Positions 1 through 10,072 of a DNA stretch of 64,000 bases are shown here, piece after piece. The DNA lies in contig CAWIES010000003.1 of assembly GCA_963835215.1 (NCBI GenBank), positions 62,001 through 126,000 on the forward strand, given 5' to 3'. Source of the stretch: Roseiarcus sp963835215 (GTDB lineage Bacteria > Pseudomonadota > Alphaproteobacteria > Rhizobiales > Beijerinckiaceae). Position 1 is the stretch's first letter, and every line of letters starts with the position of its first letter. The translations under genes were made by a program, and so were the position numbers. The notes below the pieces were generated by a model. That model searched no databases. It saw only the letters and a list, made by a program, of their open reading frames with translations, and had not been told where the DNA came from.

Positions 1-2
1 TC

Positions 3-260
3 GACGACCCGGCATTCATTTACCGCACGCGCGCCGATTTGACGCAAAAGCTGTGCGCTTTGGAGCGGCGCGACTGGGGCGGCGTCTGGCAGGCGCGGGT
101 CGCCCCCTTCGCGCCGCCGGCGATCATGAAAACCTTCGCCGAAGTCTTCCTCGCGCCCGGCCGGCGCGACTTCCCTGCCCTGCCGCCCGGCTACAACCTC
201 CTGCGCTCGGCGCGCGGGCGGGTGCGCCGCCTGCGCGACCGGCTGCTTTGCGTTTTGTGA
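3..260 (+). CDS. C-terminal end of an unidentified protein (partial)
   Basis: The reading frame is open from the left edge of the window to a TGA at 258-260, giving the last 85 residues of a protein whose start lies outside. The visible part is rich in Arg, Ala and Leu and ends in a basic stretch (RSARGRVRRLRDRLL). I do not recognise the family. A role in polysaccharide or glycogen metabolism could be guessed from glgA next door, but nothing in the sequence shows it. A gap of about 115 bases separates it from glgA, so the two may or may not be co-transcribed. Confidence 0.55.
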   Translation, partial: DDPAFIYRTRADLTQKLCALERRDWGGVWQARVAPFAPPAIMKTFAEVFLAPGRRDFPALPPGYNLLRSARGRVRRLRDRLLCVL

Positions 261-374
261 GGCGTCCCGCCTGACGCGCCGGGGCCAAATCATTGCGGTT
301 TGGTGAATCACGCGTTAACCGCGCTGTTACGCATCGGCAAATAGGGTGGGAGTCGCTAACTCGCCTGAGGGCTC

Positions 375-2015
375 ATGCCGAATCCAATTGTTGCGTCACT
401 GGTTCCGCACGAGCGCAAGTCCGTGACGCCGACGCCTGCGGCTTTGACGACCGCCCCGGCGACTGGCCTGGCCGCTCGGCCGAAGGCGTTGTTCGTCACG
501 GCCGAATCTGGCGACTTCCTGCAAGCGGGGGGGCTCGGCGACGTTTCGGCGGCTTTGCCGCGCGCGCTCGCCCGTGAGTGCGACGCGCGCGTGCTGCTGC
601 CCGCCTATCGCGCCGCGCTCAAACACGTCGCGGCGATCGACATCGTCGCCCATCTCCCCGGCGCGGGCGCGATCCCGCCCTGTTCGATCGGCAGACAGAC
701 GCTGCCCGGCGGGCTGATCGTCTATCTCGTCCTGTGTTCCGAGCTCTACGATCGCGACGGCTCGCCCTACGCGGACGCGAACAGCTACCCGTTCGCCGAC
801 AACGCGATCCGCTTCGCCCGCCTGAGCCTCGCCGCAGCCGAACTCGCCGAGCGCGGCGTCGATGGCTGGCGGCCCGATGTGCTCCATCTCAACGATTGGC
901 CAACCGCGCTCGCCGCCGGCTATCTGCACTGGCGCGGCGCGAGCACCCCGACCCTGTTGTCGATCCACAACCTCGCCCACCAGGGCCAGTTCGACGCGGG
1001 CCAGCTCGACGCGCTCGCCATCCCCACTTCCTCCTTCTGTCTCGATGGCGTCGAATTTTATGGGCGCATCTCGTTCCTCAAGGCGGGCCTCGTCTACGCG
1101 AGCCACACAACGACCGTCAGCCAGACCTATGCCGAAGAGATCGTCACGCCCGAGTTCGGGTGCGGGCTCAACGGGGTCATAGCCGAGCGTGCGCGTGAGG
1201 GGCGCTTAAGCGCGATCCGCAACGGCGTCGACGAAAGCTGGAATCCGCGCACCGACGAGCGCTGCCCCTATCGCTTCGACCCGCAACGCTGGAAGGCGCG
1301 CTACGCCGACTTCGTGCGCGGCGTGTTCCGCCTCAGCCTCGCGGGCTCGCCATTGTTCGTGTTTGTCGCTCGGCTCGCGCATCAGAAGGGCGTCGATCTC
1401 GTGCTCGAGGCAAGCGAGACGATCGCCGAGCGCGGCGGACAGGTGGTGATCGTCGGGCGCGGCGAACCCGAGGCCGAGCGCGCCGCAGCCGCGCTGGCGG
1501 CGCGTCGTCCCGGCGCCGTCGGCGTGCGCATCGGCTTCGACCCCAGCGAAGCGCGCGCCGTCTTCGCGGCGGCCGACTTCCTGCTGATGCCCTCGCGTTT
1601 CGAGCCCTGCGGCCTGAGCCAGATGTACGCGCAGCGATTTGGCGCGCTGCCGATCGCCCATCGCACCGGCGGCCTCGCCGAGACGATCGAGGACGGGCGC
1701 ACCGGCTTCCTGTTCGATCGCCCCGACGCGCATTCCTTCGGCCAGGCGATCAACGCCGCCTTCGCGCTTTACGCTTCGCCACGCGAGTTCCACGCTATGC
1801 GCGGCGCGGCGATGGCCAAGGACTTCGGCTGGGGAGAGGCCGCGTCGGCCTATGGCGCGCTCTACCGCAAGCTGCGCGAGGAGGCGCAGGCCACAACTTA
1901 CGCCAGCGCGCAAGCGGGCCGGGAGCCGCCGCGCGCCGACGCACGCGCCCTCCAGCAACGCCTCGCCCTCGCCGCCGCCGCCCCGGCGCTCAGCCGGCGC
2001 ACGCGCGGCCTCTGA
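375..2015 (+). CDS. glgA: Glycogen synthase GlgA (ADP-glucose type)
   Basis: This is a GT5 glycogen synthase of 546 residues that would transfer glucose from ADP-glucose to the non-reducing end of alpha-1,4-glucan in the cytoplasm. The N-terminal GT5 domain carries the nucleotide-sugar loop as QAGGLGDV (residues 50-57), and the C-terminal GT-B domain carries ARLAHQKGVDL and PSRFEPCGLSQ followed by RTGGLAETIEDG. The classical loop is K-x-G-G-L, where Lys contacts ADP-glucose; here the first position is Gln. An N-terminal extension of about 35 residues and a low-complexity Ala/Arg tail of about 40 residues lie outside the usual core. The ATG at 375 is the first in frame; a start nearer the core is possible. 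The matching degradative enzyme, glycogen phosphorylase, lies at 16-18.6 kb. The frame is intact. Confidence 0.9.
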   Translation: MPNPIVASLVPHERKSVTPTPAALTTAPATGLAARPKALFVTAESGDFLQAGGLGDVSAALPRALARECDARVLLPAYRAALKHVAAIDIVAHLPGAGAIPPCSIGRQTLPGGLIVYLVLCSELYDRDGSPYADANSYPFADNAIRFARLSLAAAELAERGVDGWRPDVLHLNDWPTALAAGYLHWRGASTPTLLSIHNLAHQGQFDAGQLDALAIPTSSFCLDGVEFYGRISFLKAGLVYASHTTTVSQTYAEEIVTPEFGCGLNGVIAERAREGRLSAIRNGVDESWNPRTDERCPYRFDPQRWKARYADFVRGVFRLSLAGSPLFVFVARLAHQKGVDLVLEASETIAERGGQVVIVGRGEPEAERAAAALAARRPGAVGVRIGFDPSEARAVFAAADFLLMPSRFEPCGLSQMYAQRFGALPIAHRTGGLAETIEDGRTGFLFDRPDAHSFGQAINAAFALYASPREFHAMRGAAMAKDFGWGEAASAYGALYRKLREEAQATTYASAQAGREPPRADARALQQRLALAAAAPALSRRTRGL

Positions 2016-2111
2016 ACGCAGCCTCTCTGTCACCGCAATCGGCCGCGCACCATCGTCGTCACCAACAAATTCGGCTAAGATGCGCCGGCGATCGCGCGAG
2101 CGGAGGCGATC

Positions 2112-3317
2112 ATGAAGCGCATTGTCGTGCTGATCGACGGCACCTGGTGCAGCGAAAGCGACTCCGGGACGCCGACCAATATCGCGCGACTCGACGCCAA
2201 CGATCCGAGCGTCGGCGCGCGCCTGATCGCAGCGCGTGACTCGAATGGCGTCGAGCAACGCGTCATCTACCGCGCCGGCGTCGGCGCCGACGACGCATTC
2301 CTCAAGCACTGGCTCGGCGGCGCGATCGGCGTCGGCTTGCCGGGAATCGTCGAAGACGCCTATCTCGAACTCTGCCGCGCTTATGCCGAAGGCGACGCGC
2401 TGATCCTCGTCGGCTTTTCGCGCGGCGCTTACGCGGCGCGGGCGCTCGCCGGAGTGGTCGCGGCCGCCGGCATCATCGCGGCGCCCAGCCTCGCCGAGGC
2501 GCAAATCGCCTGGAACCACTACCGCGTGGCGCCGGCGGCGCGCGAGGCGCCCCAATCGGCGGGCGAGACCGACCGCTTGGCGATGGTCGCTCATCAGCGG
2601 CTGGTCGACGCCGGGCGCGTCATCCCCGCGCCGCAAATCGAAGCGGTCGCGGTGTTCGACACGGTCGGCTCCTATGGCATTCCCGCCGGCTTCGGCCTCG
2701 CCGCGCTCGCCCGCTGGTGGGCCTGGTGGAAGCTAGGCTTCCACGACACCGAGCTGGGCGCGAGCGTGCGGGTCGGGTTGCACGCAATCGGCGTTGACGA
2801 ACATCGCCGCCCGTTCTCGCCAACTTTCTGGACCAGCCTCAAATCGGCGCCGTCGCGCCTCGTCGAACAGACCTGGTTCGCCGGGTCGCACGGCAATGTC
2901 GGCGGCGGAAACCCCGACCGCCGGCTCGCCAATCTCGCGCTGGTGTGGATGGCGGCGCGGCTCCAGGCGCTGAGCGGCCTTGCCTTCGACGACGAGGCGA
3001 TGGCGGCGATCGGCGCCGGAGCGAGCTGGCAGGGCGACATCGTCGATTCCACGATCGGCTGGCCGATCGACCATCGCTGGCCGCGCCTGCGCACGATGCT
3101 GTCGCCCGACGCCTTCGACGCCGACTTCTTCCGCGACCGGGAGCATCCCGAGCGCGAAAACGTCAATGAACGCGTGCATTGGAGCGTTCTGGAGCGGGCC
3201 GCCGCGCTGAGCGAAGACCCGCGCTACAGCCCCGCCAACCTGCCCCCCGACACGCCAAGCGCGCGCGTCGCGCCACTGACGTCGGAAGAAGCGCGCTGGC
3301 TCGGCCGCGGCGGCTGA
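2112..3317 (+). CDS. DUF2235 (Tle1-like) alpha/beta-hydrolase
   Basis: A 401-residue protein of the DUF2235 family, related to the catalytic domain of the Tle1 phospholipases. It starts with the family signature IVVLIDGTW and has the nucleophile elbow GFSRGAYAAR (residues 101-110, Ser103). The motif VFDTVGS and, later, the His-containing GSHGNVGGG fit the Asp and His of the triad. No signal peptide is seen, and no VgrG, PAAR or other type VI secretion gene is nearby, so a secreted effector role is not supported; a cytoplasmic or peripheral lipase/esterase is the safer reading. It converges on the NRAMP-like gene with a 9-base gap. The substrate is unknown. Confidence 0.85.
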   Translation: MKRIVVLIDGTWCSESDSGTPTNIARLDANDPSVGARLIAARDSNGVEQRVIYRAGVGADDAFLKHWLGGAIGVGLPGIVEDAYLELCRAYAEGDALILVGFSRGAYAARALAGVVAAAGIIAAPSLAEAQIAWNHYRVAPAAREAPQSAGETDRLAMVAHQRLVDAGRVIPAPQIEAVAVFDTVGSYGIPAGFGLAALARWWAWWKLGFHDTELGASVRVGLHAIGVDEHRRPFSPTFWTSLKSAPSRLVEQTWFAGSHGNVGGGNPDRRLANLALVWMAARLQALSGLAFDDEAMAAIGAGASWQGDIVDSTIGWPIDHRWPRLRTMLSPDAFDADFFRDREHPERENVNERVHWSVLERAAALSEDPRYSPANLPPDTPSARVAPLTSEEARWLGRGG

Positions 3318-3326
3318 GGCCGGCGC

Positions 3327-4618
3327 TTACAGAAACGGCGTCACGACCATCGCGACGATTGTCATGGCCATGACCGCGGTCGCAAGCCAACCGATCGCCT
3401 GCAGCGCGCGCGGCAGGGTGAATGCGCCCATGATGTCTTTTCGCATCGTCATGATCATCATCATCGCCATGACCGGGGCAGCCGCGACGCCATTGATCAC
3501 GGCGCTCCAGAACAGCGCCTTGATCGGATCGATCGGGGTGAAATTCAAAATGGCGCCGATGATCGTTGCGGCGGCGATCGCGCCATAAAACGCCTTGGCT
3601 TGATGGGCCTCGCGCGCAAGGCCGACCGGCCAGCGCCGCGCTTCGCCAAGCGCGTAGGCGGCGGAGCCGGCCAGAACCGGCAAGGTCAGCAGTCCGGTGC
3701 CGATGATGCCGGCGGCGAACACCGCGAAGGCGAACTCTCCCGCGATCGGCCGCAGGGCTTCGCGCGGCTTGGCTCGAGGTCTGAATGTCGGTGACGCCGT
3801 GCGCGTTGAGCGTCGCCGCCGTCGTGATGATGATGAACAGCGCGACCAGATTGGACAGCGCCATGCCGAGATAGGTGTCGATGCGGATGCGCGAGAACTC
3901 AGCGGGCGCCTGTTGCGGCGCTCGTTTGAGCGGCTTGGCCTCTGGGCGCTCCTGCTCGTCCTCGACCTCTTCGCCCGCTTGCCAGAAGAACAGGTAAGGG
4001 CTGATCGTCGTGCCGAGCACCGCGACGACTGCGACGATGTAATCGGTTTTGACCGACAGCGCCGGCGCAACGAGCGAGCGGCCGACTTCGCCCCACGGCA
4101 CATGGACGACAAAGACCGTCGCCACATAGGCGAACAAGGACAGCGTCAGCCATTTGAGCGACCGACACGTAGCGGGAATAGCGCAAAAAGATTTCGAGCA
4201 AAGCGGAGACGACAGCGAACAGCGCGACATAGAGCAGTTGCGGGCCGCCGATCAGCAGTTTGAGCGCCGCGCCCATCGCGCCGAGATCGGCGCCGAGGTT
4301 GATCGTGTTGGCGACGATCAGTAGCGCGACGATGCTGTTCAGCAGCCAGGCGGGATAATGCTTGCGCAGGTTGCCGGCGATGCCCGCGCCGGTCACGCGG
4401 CCGATGCGCGCGCTGATTTCCTGAATCGCGCACATCAGCGGATAGCTGAAGAGCAAGGTCCAAGTCAGGCCGTAGCCGAATTGAGCGCCGACCTGCGAAT
4501 AGGTCGCGATGCCGCTGGGATCGTCGTCCGAGGCGCCAGTGATTAGGCCTGGGCCTAAAATCTGAAGAAGCTTCGGATGCTCCGGCTGCTTGACGCGTCG
4601 AGAAGCAACCGTCGTCAT
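3327..4618 (-). CDS. NRAMP-like divalent metal transporter, frameshifted
   Basis: An integral membrane protein of the NRAMP superfamily, about 430 residues once its frame is repaired. The start at 4618 (MTTVASRR) is preceded by GAGGG. Reading proceeds in one frame to about 4158, in a second to about 3765 and in a third to the stop at 3327, so there are two single-base disruptions. The first transmembrane region has DDPSGIATYSQ in place of the canonical DPGN, and the TM6 region reads TTISPYLFFWQA in place of the M-P-H motif of true Mn/Fe transporters, so this is a divergent NRAMP subgroup with unproven substrate. A charged loop (EEVEDEQERPEAKPLKR) follows. Given the number of frameshifts elsewhere in the window, sequence errors are more likely than a real pseudogene. 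Confidence 0.8.
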
Positions 4619-4801
4619 GGCAAGGCCCTCGCGTCCGGGAACGTAGCGCATCCGACGCTGCGCCATCCACATATTCAACGCGCGGATCGACGAACCGTTC
4701 CCGATGAATGCGATGTCCTTCTAGGCTCGCGCTAGGGATGAGGCGAAACGAAATCGCGACTTTCCGCGGTCACGCCCAAGAAAACGCGAGCCGGACGGCG
4801 A

Positions 4802-4832
4802 CGCCCTTCTCCGGCTTCGCCGGAGAAGGGCG
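4802..4832. repeat. Perfect 14-bp stem hairpin, REP-like or terminator
   Basis: Arms CGCCCTTCTCCGGC and GCCGGAGAAGGGCG flank a 3-base loop. It lies just downstream of the FMN reductase gene (minus strand), so it could end that transcript, but no T-run follows on either strand. The same core (CTTCTCCGGC...GCCGGAGAAG) recurs near 6090-6112, so it is more likely one copy of a dispersed intergenic palindrome. Confidence 0.7.
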
Positions 4833-4846
4833 CGCGAACTCTTCGA

Positions 4847-5440
4847 TCAGGCCGTCGCTTTATCGGCGGCGCGCCCGGCCTTGGTGGCGGCGGCCCACCA
4901 GCGGAGATTTTCGAACAGGTCCTTGGTCGTCGCGACATAGGCGGGCAGGACTTCGTCCCAGGTCTTCTTGCCGAACATGATCCCTACGAACTCGGGACCG
5001 CCAATATGGATCGCGTGGCGCACCGAGACCGCTTGCAACTCGACGAAGATATCACGCAGGTGCTCGACCGCCCGCACGCCGCCGACCGAGCCGTAGCTCA
5101 CGTAAGCGATGGGCTTCTTGATGAAAGGCTTATAGGCCCAGTCGATAGCGTTCTTCAGCGCGCCGGGGAGCGAATGGTTGTACTCCGGCGTCACGACGAT
5201 GTAGCCGTCGAATTCGCTCAGCTTCGCCTGCCACTTGCCCGCGATCTCGTTCGGCGTCGGCATCCAGAGATCGGATGCGGGCGCGTCGAACAGCGGCAGC
5301 GGATAATCCTTGAGATCGACGATCTCGACCTCGAAGTCCGCGACCTGCTTCGCCAGTTCGGCGATCCAGCGCGCCGGCTTGTCGCCCTGCCTCGTCGGCC
5401 GAACGCTGCCGATAATCACTGCAATCTTAAGCTTGGCCAT
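4847..5440 (-). CDS. NADPH-dependent FMN reductase family protein
   Basis: A 197-residue flavodoxin-fold protein of the NADPH-dependent FMN reductase/azoreductase family. Residues 11-19 (GSVRPTRQG) form the phosphate-binding loop for FMN, and TPEYNHSLPGALKNAIDW near residues 84-101 is the family's second signature. YVSYGSVGGVRA follows and is also typical. It is expected to reduce flavin or quinone substrates with NADPH in the cytoplasm; the physiological substrate cannot be read from sequence. It ends in an Ala/Lys-rich tail. It appears to be transcribed alone. Confidence 0.9.
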   Translation of the reverse strand: MAKLKIAVIIGSVRPTRQGDKPARWIAELAKQVADFEVEIVDLKDYPLPLFDAPASDLWMPTPNEIAGKWQAKLSEFDGYIVVTPEYNHSLPGALKNAIDWAYKPFIKKPIAYVSYGSVGGVRAVEHLRDIFVELQAVSVRHAIHIGGPEFVGIMFGKKTWDEVLPAYVATTKDLFENLRWWAAATKAGRAADKATA

Positions 5441-5543
5441 TTGGTGTCTCCGCCTGTGGGAGGCGGGATAGGAGGCTAATTTCTAGCTGCGCGATAGCCT
5501 CTCTCTCATGATCGCATCCATCGTCTGAAGTGATGGGTGGGGA

Positions 5544-5906
5544 TCAGCGCGCAAACGCGGCGCGAATACGTTCGATCGCGATCGGCAAGCCGCCGATGAT
5601 CAAATCGTCGGAAAATCGCAAGACACGATAGCCCTCGCGCCGGAACCAGGCGTCTCGCGCCGCGTCCTTGGCCGCCGCATCTTCGGTCTCGTGCGTGCGC
5701 CCGTCCGCCTCGATCACAATCTTGCGCTGGAGACAAACGAAGTCCGCAAAATAGGGTCCGATCGGCGTCTGACGACGAAAGCCGTGCCCGTCGATCTGAT
5801 GATTGCGCAACGCCCGCCACAGCGTCGCCTCCGCCCGCGTCATCTCACGCCGCCGCGCGCGCGCAAACTTGCGCGACGACTGACGAAAAGGCGGCGGCTC
5901 ATCCAC
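5544..5906 (-). CDS. DUF559 endonuclease-like protein
   Basis: A small DUF559 protein, with the fold of very-short-patch-repair and restriction-like nucleases. The core reads TEATLW-like (TRAEATLWRALRN), GFRRQTPIGPYFADFVC and KIVIEADGRTHE; the Asp in YFADF and the E-x-D in IVIEADG fit the PD-(D/E)XK-type active site. The length of 120 residues assumes a GTG at 5904-5906, which restores the usual N-terminus (SSRKFARARRREM); the first ATG at 5843 gives only 99 residues and would cut the first helix. A hairpin-rich repeat element starts about 15 bases upstream. Proteins of this family are common and scattered in Rhizobiales; their role is unknown. Confidence 0.75.
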   Translation of the reverse strand: MDEPPPFRQSSRKFARARRREMTRAEATLWRALRNHQIDGHGFRRQTPIGPYFADFVCLQRKIVIEADGRTHETEDAAAKDAARDAWFRREGYRVLRFSDDLIIGGLPIAIERIRAAFAR

Positions 5907-5921
5907 AGCCCAAGATAGCGC

Positions 5922-6113
5922 ACCCCCTTCTCCAGCGCAGCTGGGGAAGGTGGCCGGCGAAGCCGGACGGATGGGGTGTGGGACGCTCCGGGATGCCGGG
6001 GCGCTTGCACATCTATTGCATCGAACTCGAGGAGGTCCGCACTCCTGCTTTCCACACCCCATCCGTCTCGCTTCGCGAGACACCTTCCCCGGCAAAGCCG
6101 GAGAAGGGGCGCC
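5922..6113. repeat. Compound inverted-repeat element (REP/BIME-like)
   Basis: Two half-elements face each other. The left half reads CCCCTTCTCC ... GGGGAAGGTG ... CGGACGGATGGGGTGTGG and the right half CCACACCCCATCCGTC ... CACCTTCCCC ... CGGAGAAGGGG, so the halves pair over most of their length and each also holds its own small hairpin (GGCCGGCGAAGCCGG; TCTCGCTTCGCGAGA). The element fills the gap between the DUF559 gene and the 3' end of nrdJ. It may act as a terminator or mRNA stabiliser for nrdJ. Confidence 0.7.
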
Positions 6114-6115
6114 CC

Positions 6116-9100
6116 TCAGCTACACCCCGTCGTCCCCCCGCACGTGTCGCACTTCAAGCACGTGCCATTGCGCACCATCGTGAAGTTGCCGCACTCGGGG
6201 CAGGATTCGCCGACATAGCCTTTCATGCGCGCTTCGGCGCGGCGGTCGGCGGCGGCAATCTCTTCGGCGGGGGCCGCGAAGGCGACGCCGCCGATTGTCT
6301 CGGGCAGCTCGGCAAAGTCGCCCTTCAGCGCGGTGGCGCCGTGCACATAGCCCCCGCTCGACTGGACGAACGCGTCGCCGCGCGCCTCCGTGCACCAGCA
6401 TCAGCTTGTCGGTCTTGGAGCGCACCAGCCCTTTGGAGACGACTGACGAGGGCGCGGACGATCCGCCGCTCCGCCTGCGCCCTGCCCTGGGCGACGCCGC
6501 CGCCGAGCGCGGTGTGGCCGATGTCGTCGGGCGAGACATGGGCGAGGTCGGTGCGGCCGAGATAGGAGATCGCCAGCTCGCGGAAGACGTAGTCGAGGAT
6601 CGAGGTCGCGTTCTTGATCGCGTCGTTGCCCTGGACCAGGCCGGCCGGCTCGAAGCGGGTGAAGATGAAGGCCTCGACGAATTCCTCGAGCGGCACGCCG
6701 TATTGCAGGCCGATCGAGATGGCGATGGCGAAATTGTTCATCAGCGAGCGGAAGGCGGCGCCTTCCTTGTGCATGTCGATGAAGATTTCGCCCAGGCGCC
6801 CGTCGTCGTATTCGCCGGTGTGCAGATAGACCTTGTGGCCGCCGACCACCGCCTTCTGGATATAGCCCTTGCGGCGGTTGGGCAGCTTTTCGCGCTCGCG
6901 CATGCGCTCGATGCGCTCGACCACCCGCTCGACAATGCGCTCGGCGACCGCCGCCGTGCGCGCCGGGACGTTCTGGGCGATCAGCGTCTCGACGGCGTCC
7001 ATGTCCTCGTCGTCGTCGCTCTCGATCAGTTGCGCGTTGAGCGGCTGCGACAGTTTCGAGCCGTCGCGATAGAGCGCGTTGGCCTTGAGGCCGAGGCGCC
7101 AGGACAGCATGTAGGCGTCCTTGCATTCCTCGACCGTCGCGTCGTTGGGCATGTTGATCGTCTTGGAGATCGCGCCCGAGACGAAGGGCTGCGCCGCCGC
7201 CATCATTTGGATGTGGCTGTTGACCGAGAGATAGCGTTTTCCCGTGCGCCCGCACGGGTTGGCGCAATCGAACACTGCAAGGTGCTCGAGCTTGAGGTGC
7301 GGCGCGCCCTCAAGCGTCATCGCGCCGCAGATATGGACGTTGGCGGCGTCGATCTCGCTCTCTGCTGAAGCCGAGATGGGCGAGCAGGTCGAAGCCAGGA
7401 ATTTCAAGCGCTTCAGCCGGGATCTTGAGCGCCCCGGTGAGGAAGTCGGCGCCCAAGCGTCCACTTGTTGAAGACGAAGCGGATGTCGAAGGCGCCGGCG
7501 AGCGCGCCCTCGACCTTTGCGAGCACCGCGTCGGTGAAGCCCTTGGCGCGCAGCGTCGCGACATTGACCCCCGGCGACTGGCCGAGCGAAGCATGGCCGA
7601 CCGCGTAAGCGACGATCTCGGCGCTGCGCGCCTCGTTGTAGCCGAGCGCGCGCAGCGCCTCGGGCACGGCGCGGTTGATGATCTTGAAATAGCCGCCGCC
7701 GGCGAGCTTCTTGAATTTGACCAGCGCGAAGTCGGGCTCGATGCCGGTCGTGTCGCAATCCATCACCAGACCGATCGTGCCGGTCGGGGCGATGACCGAG
7801 ACCTGCGCGTTGCGGAAACCGCTTTTGGCCCCGAGCGCCAGCGCATCGGCCCAGGCGGCGCGCGCCGCCCCGGCGAGATCGGCCCAGGCGAGGCCGGCCT
7901 TGGCGAGCGAAGCATGGTCGAGCGGCGTCGGGGCGACCGACAGGCGCTCGTAGCCGCCGACCTCGCCATCGGCGGCGCGCTTGTGGTTGCGGATGACGCG
8001 CAGCATCGGCTCGGCATTGTCGGCGTGGCCGGCGAAGGGGCCGAGCTTGGCGGCGATTTCGGCCGAGGTCGCATAGGCGCGCCCGGTCATGATCGCGGTC
8101 AGCGCGCCGCAGATCGCGCGGCCCTCGTCGCTGTCATAGGCGATGCCGCAGGACATCAGGAGCCCGCCGATGTTGGCGTAGCCGAGGCCCAGCGTGCGGT
8201 AGTCGTAAGACAGGCGCGCGATCTCCTTGGAGGGGAACTGCGCCATCATCACCGAGATTTCGAGCGTCAGCGTCCACAGCCGGACCGCGTGTTCGTAAGA
8301 GGCGACGTCGAAGCGGCGGGTCTCGGGGTCGCGGAACGGCAGCAGGTTGAGCGAAGCGAGATTGCACGCCGTGTCGTCGAGGAACATGTATTCCGAGCAC
8401 GGATTACTGGCGCGGATCGGCCCCGATTCCGGGCAGGTGTGCCAGTCGTTGATGGTCGTGTGGTACTGCAGGCCGGGATCGGCCGAGGCCCAGGCGGCAT
8501 AGCCGATCCGCTCCCATAGCTCGGCGGCCTTCATGGTCTTGTGCGTCTTGCCGTCGAGCCGGCGCGTCAGATTCCAGTCGCCGTCTTTTTCGACCGCCTG
8601 CAAGAAGGCGTCGGTGACGCGCACCGAATTGTTGGAATTCTGGCCCGAGACGGTGAGGTAGGCTTCCGACTGCCAATCGGTGTCGTAGGTGTCGAATTCG
8701 AGATCGCGATAGCCCTGGCGCGCGAATTGGATGATGCGCTTGATCATGCCGTCGGGCACGTCTTCGCGGCGGGCGAGCTTCACCTCGCGCTTGAGCGCGG
8801 GGTTCTTCTCGATGACGAAGCAGTCGTCGCCCGAGCCTTCGCAATTGACGCAGGCGCGCAGGATCGCCTTGAGGTGGCGCTTAACCAGCTTGGAGCCGGC
8901 GACCAACGCTGCGACCTTCTGCTCCTCCTTCACCTTCCAGTCGATGAAGGCCTCGATGTCGGGATGGTCGACATCGACCACCACCATCTTGGCGGCGCGG
9001 CGCGTGGTGCCGCCCGACTTGATGGCGCCCGCCGCGCGATCGCCGATCTTGAGGAAGCTCATCAGGCCCGATGAGCGGCCCCCGCCCGACAGCTTCTCGC

Positions 9101-9824
9101 TCTCGCCGCGTAGCCTAGAGAAATTGGCGCCGGTGCCCGAGCCATATTTGAACAGGCGCGCTTCGCGCACCCACAGATCCATAATGCCGCCCTCGTTGAC
9201 GAGGTCGTCGGCGACCGACTGGATGAAACAGGCGTGCGGCTGCGGATGTTCGTAAGCCGACTTCGACTTCGTCAGCTTGCCGCTCTCGTAGTCGACGTAA
9301 TAGTGACCCTGCCCCGGGCCATCGACGCCATAGGCCCAATGCAGGCCAGTGTTGAACCATTGCGGCGAATTGGGCGCCGCCATCTGGCGCGCCAGCATGA
9401 AGCGCGACTCGTCGAAATAGGCGCTGGCGTCGTCCTCAGAGTCGAAATAGCCGCCCTTCCAGCCCCAATAGGTCCAGGCGCCGGCAAGCCGGTCGAACAC
9501 CTGCTTGGCCGAGGTCTCGGAACCGTAGCGCTCGGCCTTGGGCAGCGCCTCCAGCTCCTCGAGGTCGGCGACCGAGCGCCACAGGAACGAGGGCACGCCG
9601 TTTTCCTCGACGCGCTTCAGGCGCGCCGGGACGCCGGCCTTGCGGAAATACTTCTGCGCCAGCACGTCGGCGGCGACCTGGCTCCACAGCGCCGGCGCCT
9701 CAAGCTGCTCGAGCAGGAACACCACCGATCCGTCGGGATTGCGGATCTCGCTCTTGGTCATCTCGAACGCGATTCCCGCGTAAGGCGACTGAGACGATTT
9801 GGTGTACCGGCGTTCGATATGCAT
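6116..9824 (-). CDS. nrdJ: B12-dependent (class II) ribonucleotide reductase, frameshifted
   Basis: Adenosylcobalamin-dependent ribonucleoside-diphosphate reductase, about 1230 residues when repaired. It makes deoxyribonucleotides without an oxygen-dependent radical. The start at 9824 (MHIERRYTK, followed by SPYAGIAF and SEIRNPDGSVVF) is the conserved N-terminus of the alphaproteobacterial family. Landmarks include FIQSVADDLV, SNNSVRV, the active-site NPCSEYMFLDDTACNLASLNL-type segment, and IAPTGTIGLVMDCDTTGIEPDF. The C-terminus has the Cys-rich tail CPECGNF...CLKCDTCGG. The frame changes near 7452, 7367, 6448 and 6385, with family sequence continuing each time. This is normally an essential gene, so indel errors are the likely cause. 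Tandem NrdR-like boxes lie about 250 bases upstream. Confidence 0.88.
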
Positions 9825-10072
9825 GACCTCGTGCCCCAATGCTCGGCGGACAAAACTCCGCCCTCGACCGCCGAAGCGGCCCCCCAATTTGCGATGTCCG
9901 TTTGTCAACTCGTGAAGACGCCGCAACGCTCCGGCGCACCGCGCCGCAAGCGCTCCGCCCCATTCCCAAAAGCGCTCCCACGCAAGCGCGCCGCTAAGAT
10001 CACAGCCCCTCGCAGGGCCCCGAAATCGGCGCGCGCCGGGAACCCCCGACTATTACAACTCTATGACGACTA

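Noticed and set aside
2112..3317. Type VI secretion phospholipase effector
   Set aside because: Only the hydrolase domain supports it; no secretion-linked gene or immunity gene is present.
5931..6113. Possible CRISPR-like repeats
   Set aside because: The elements are inverted halves with hairpins and have no regular direct repeats and spacers; no cas gene is near.
9825..9926. N-terminal extension of nrdJ to an ATG at 9926
   Set aside because: The added 34 residues are Arg/Gly-rich and not conserved; MHIERRYTK at 9824 is the family N-terminus.
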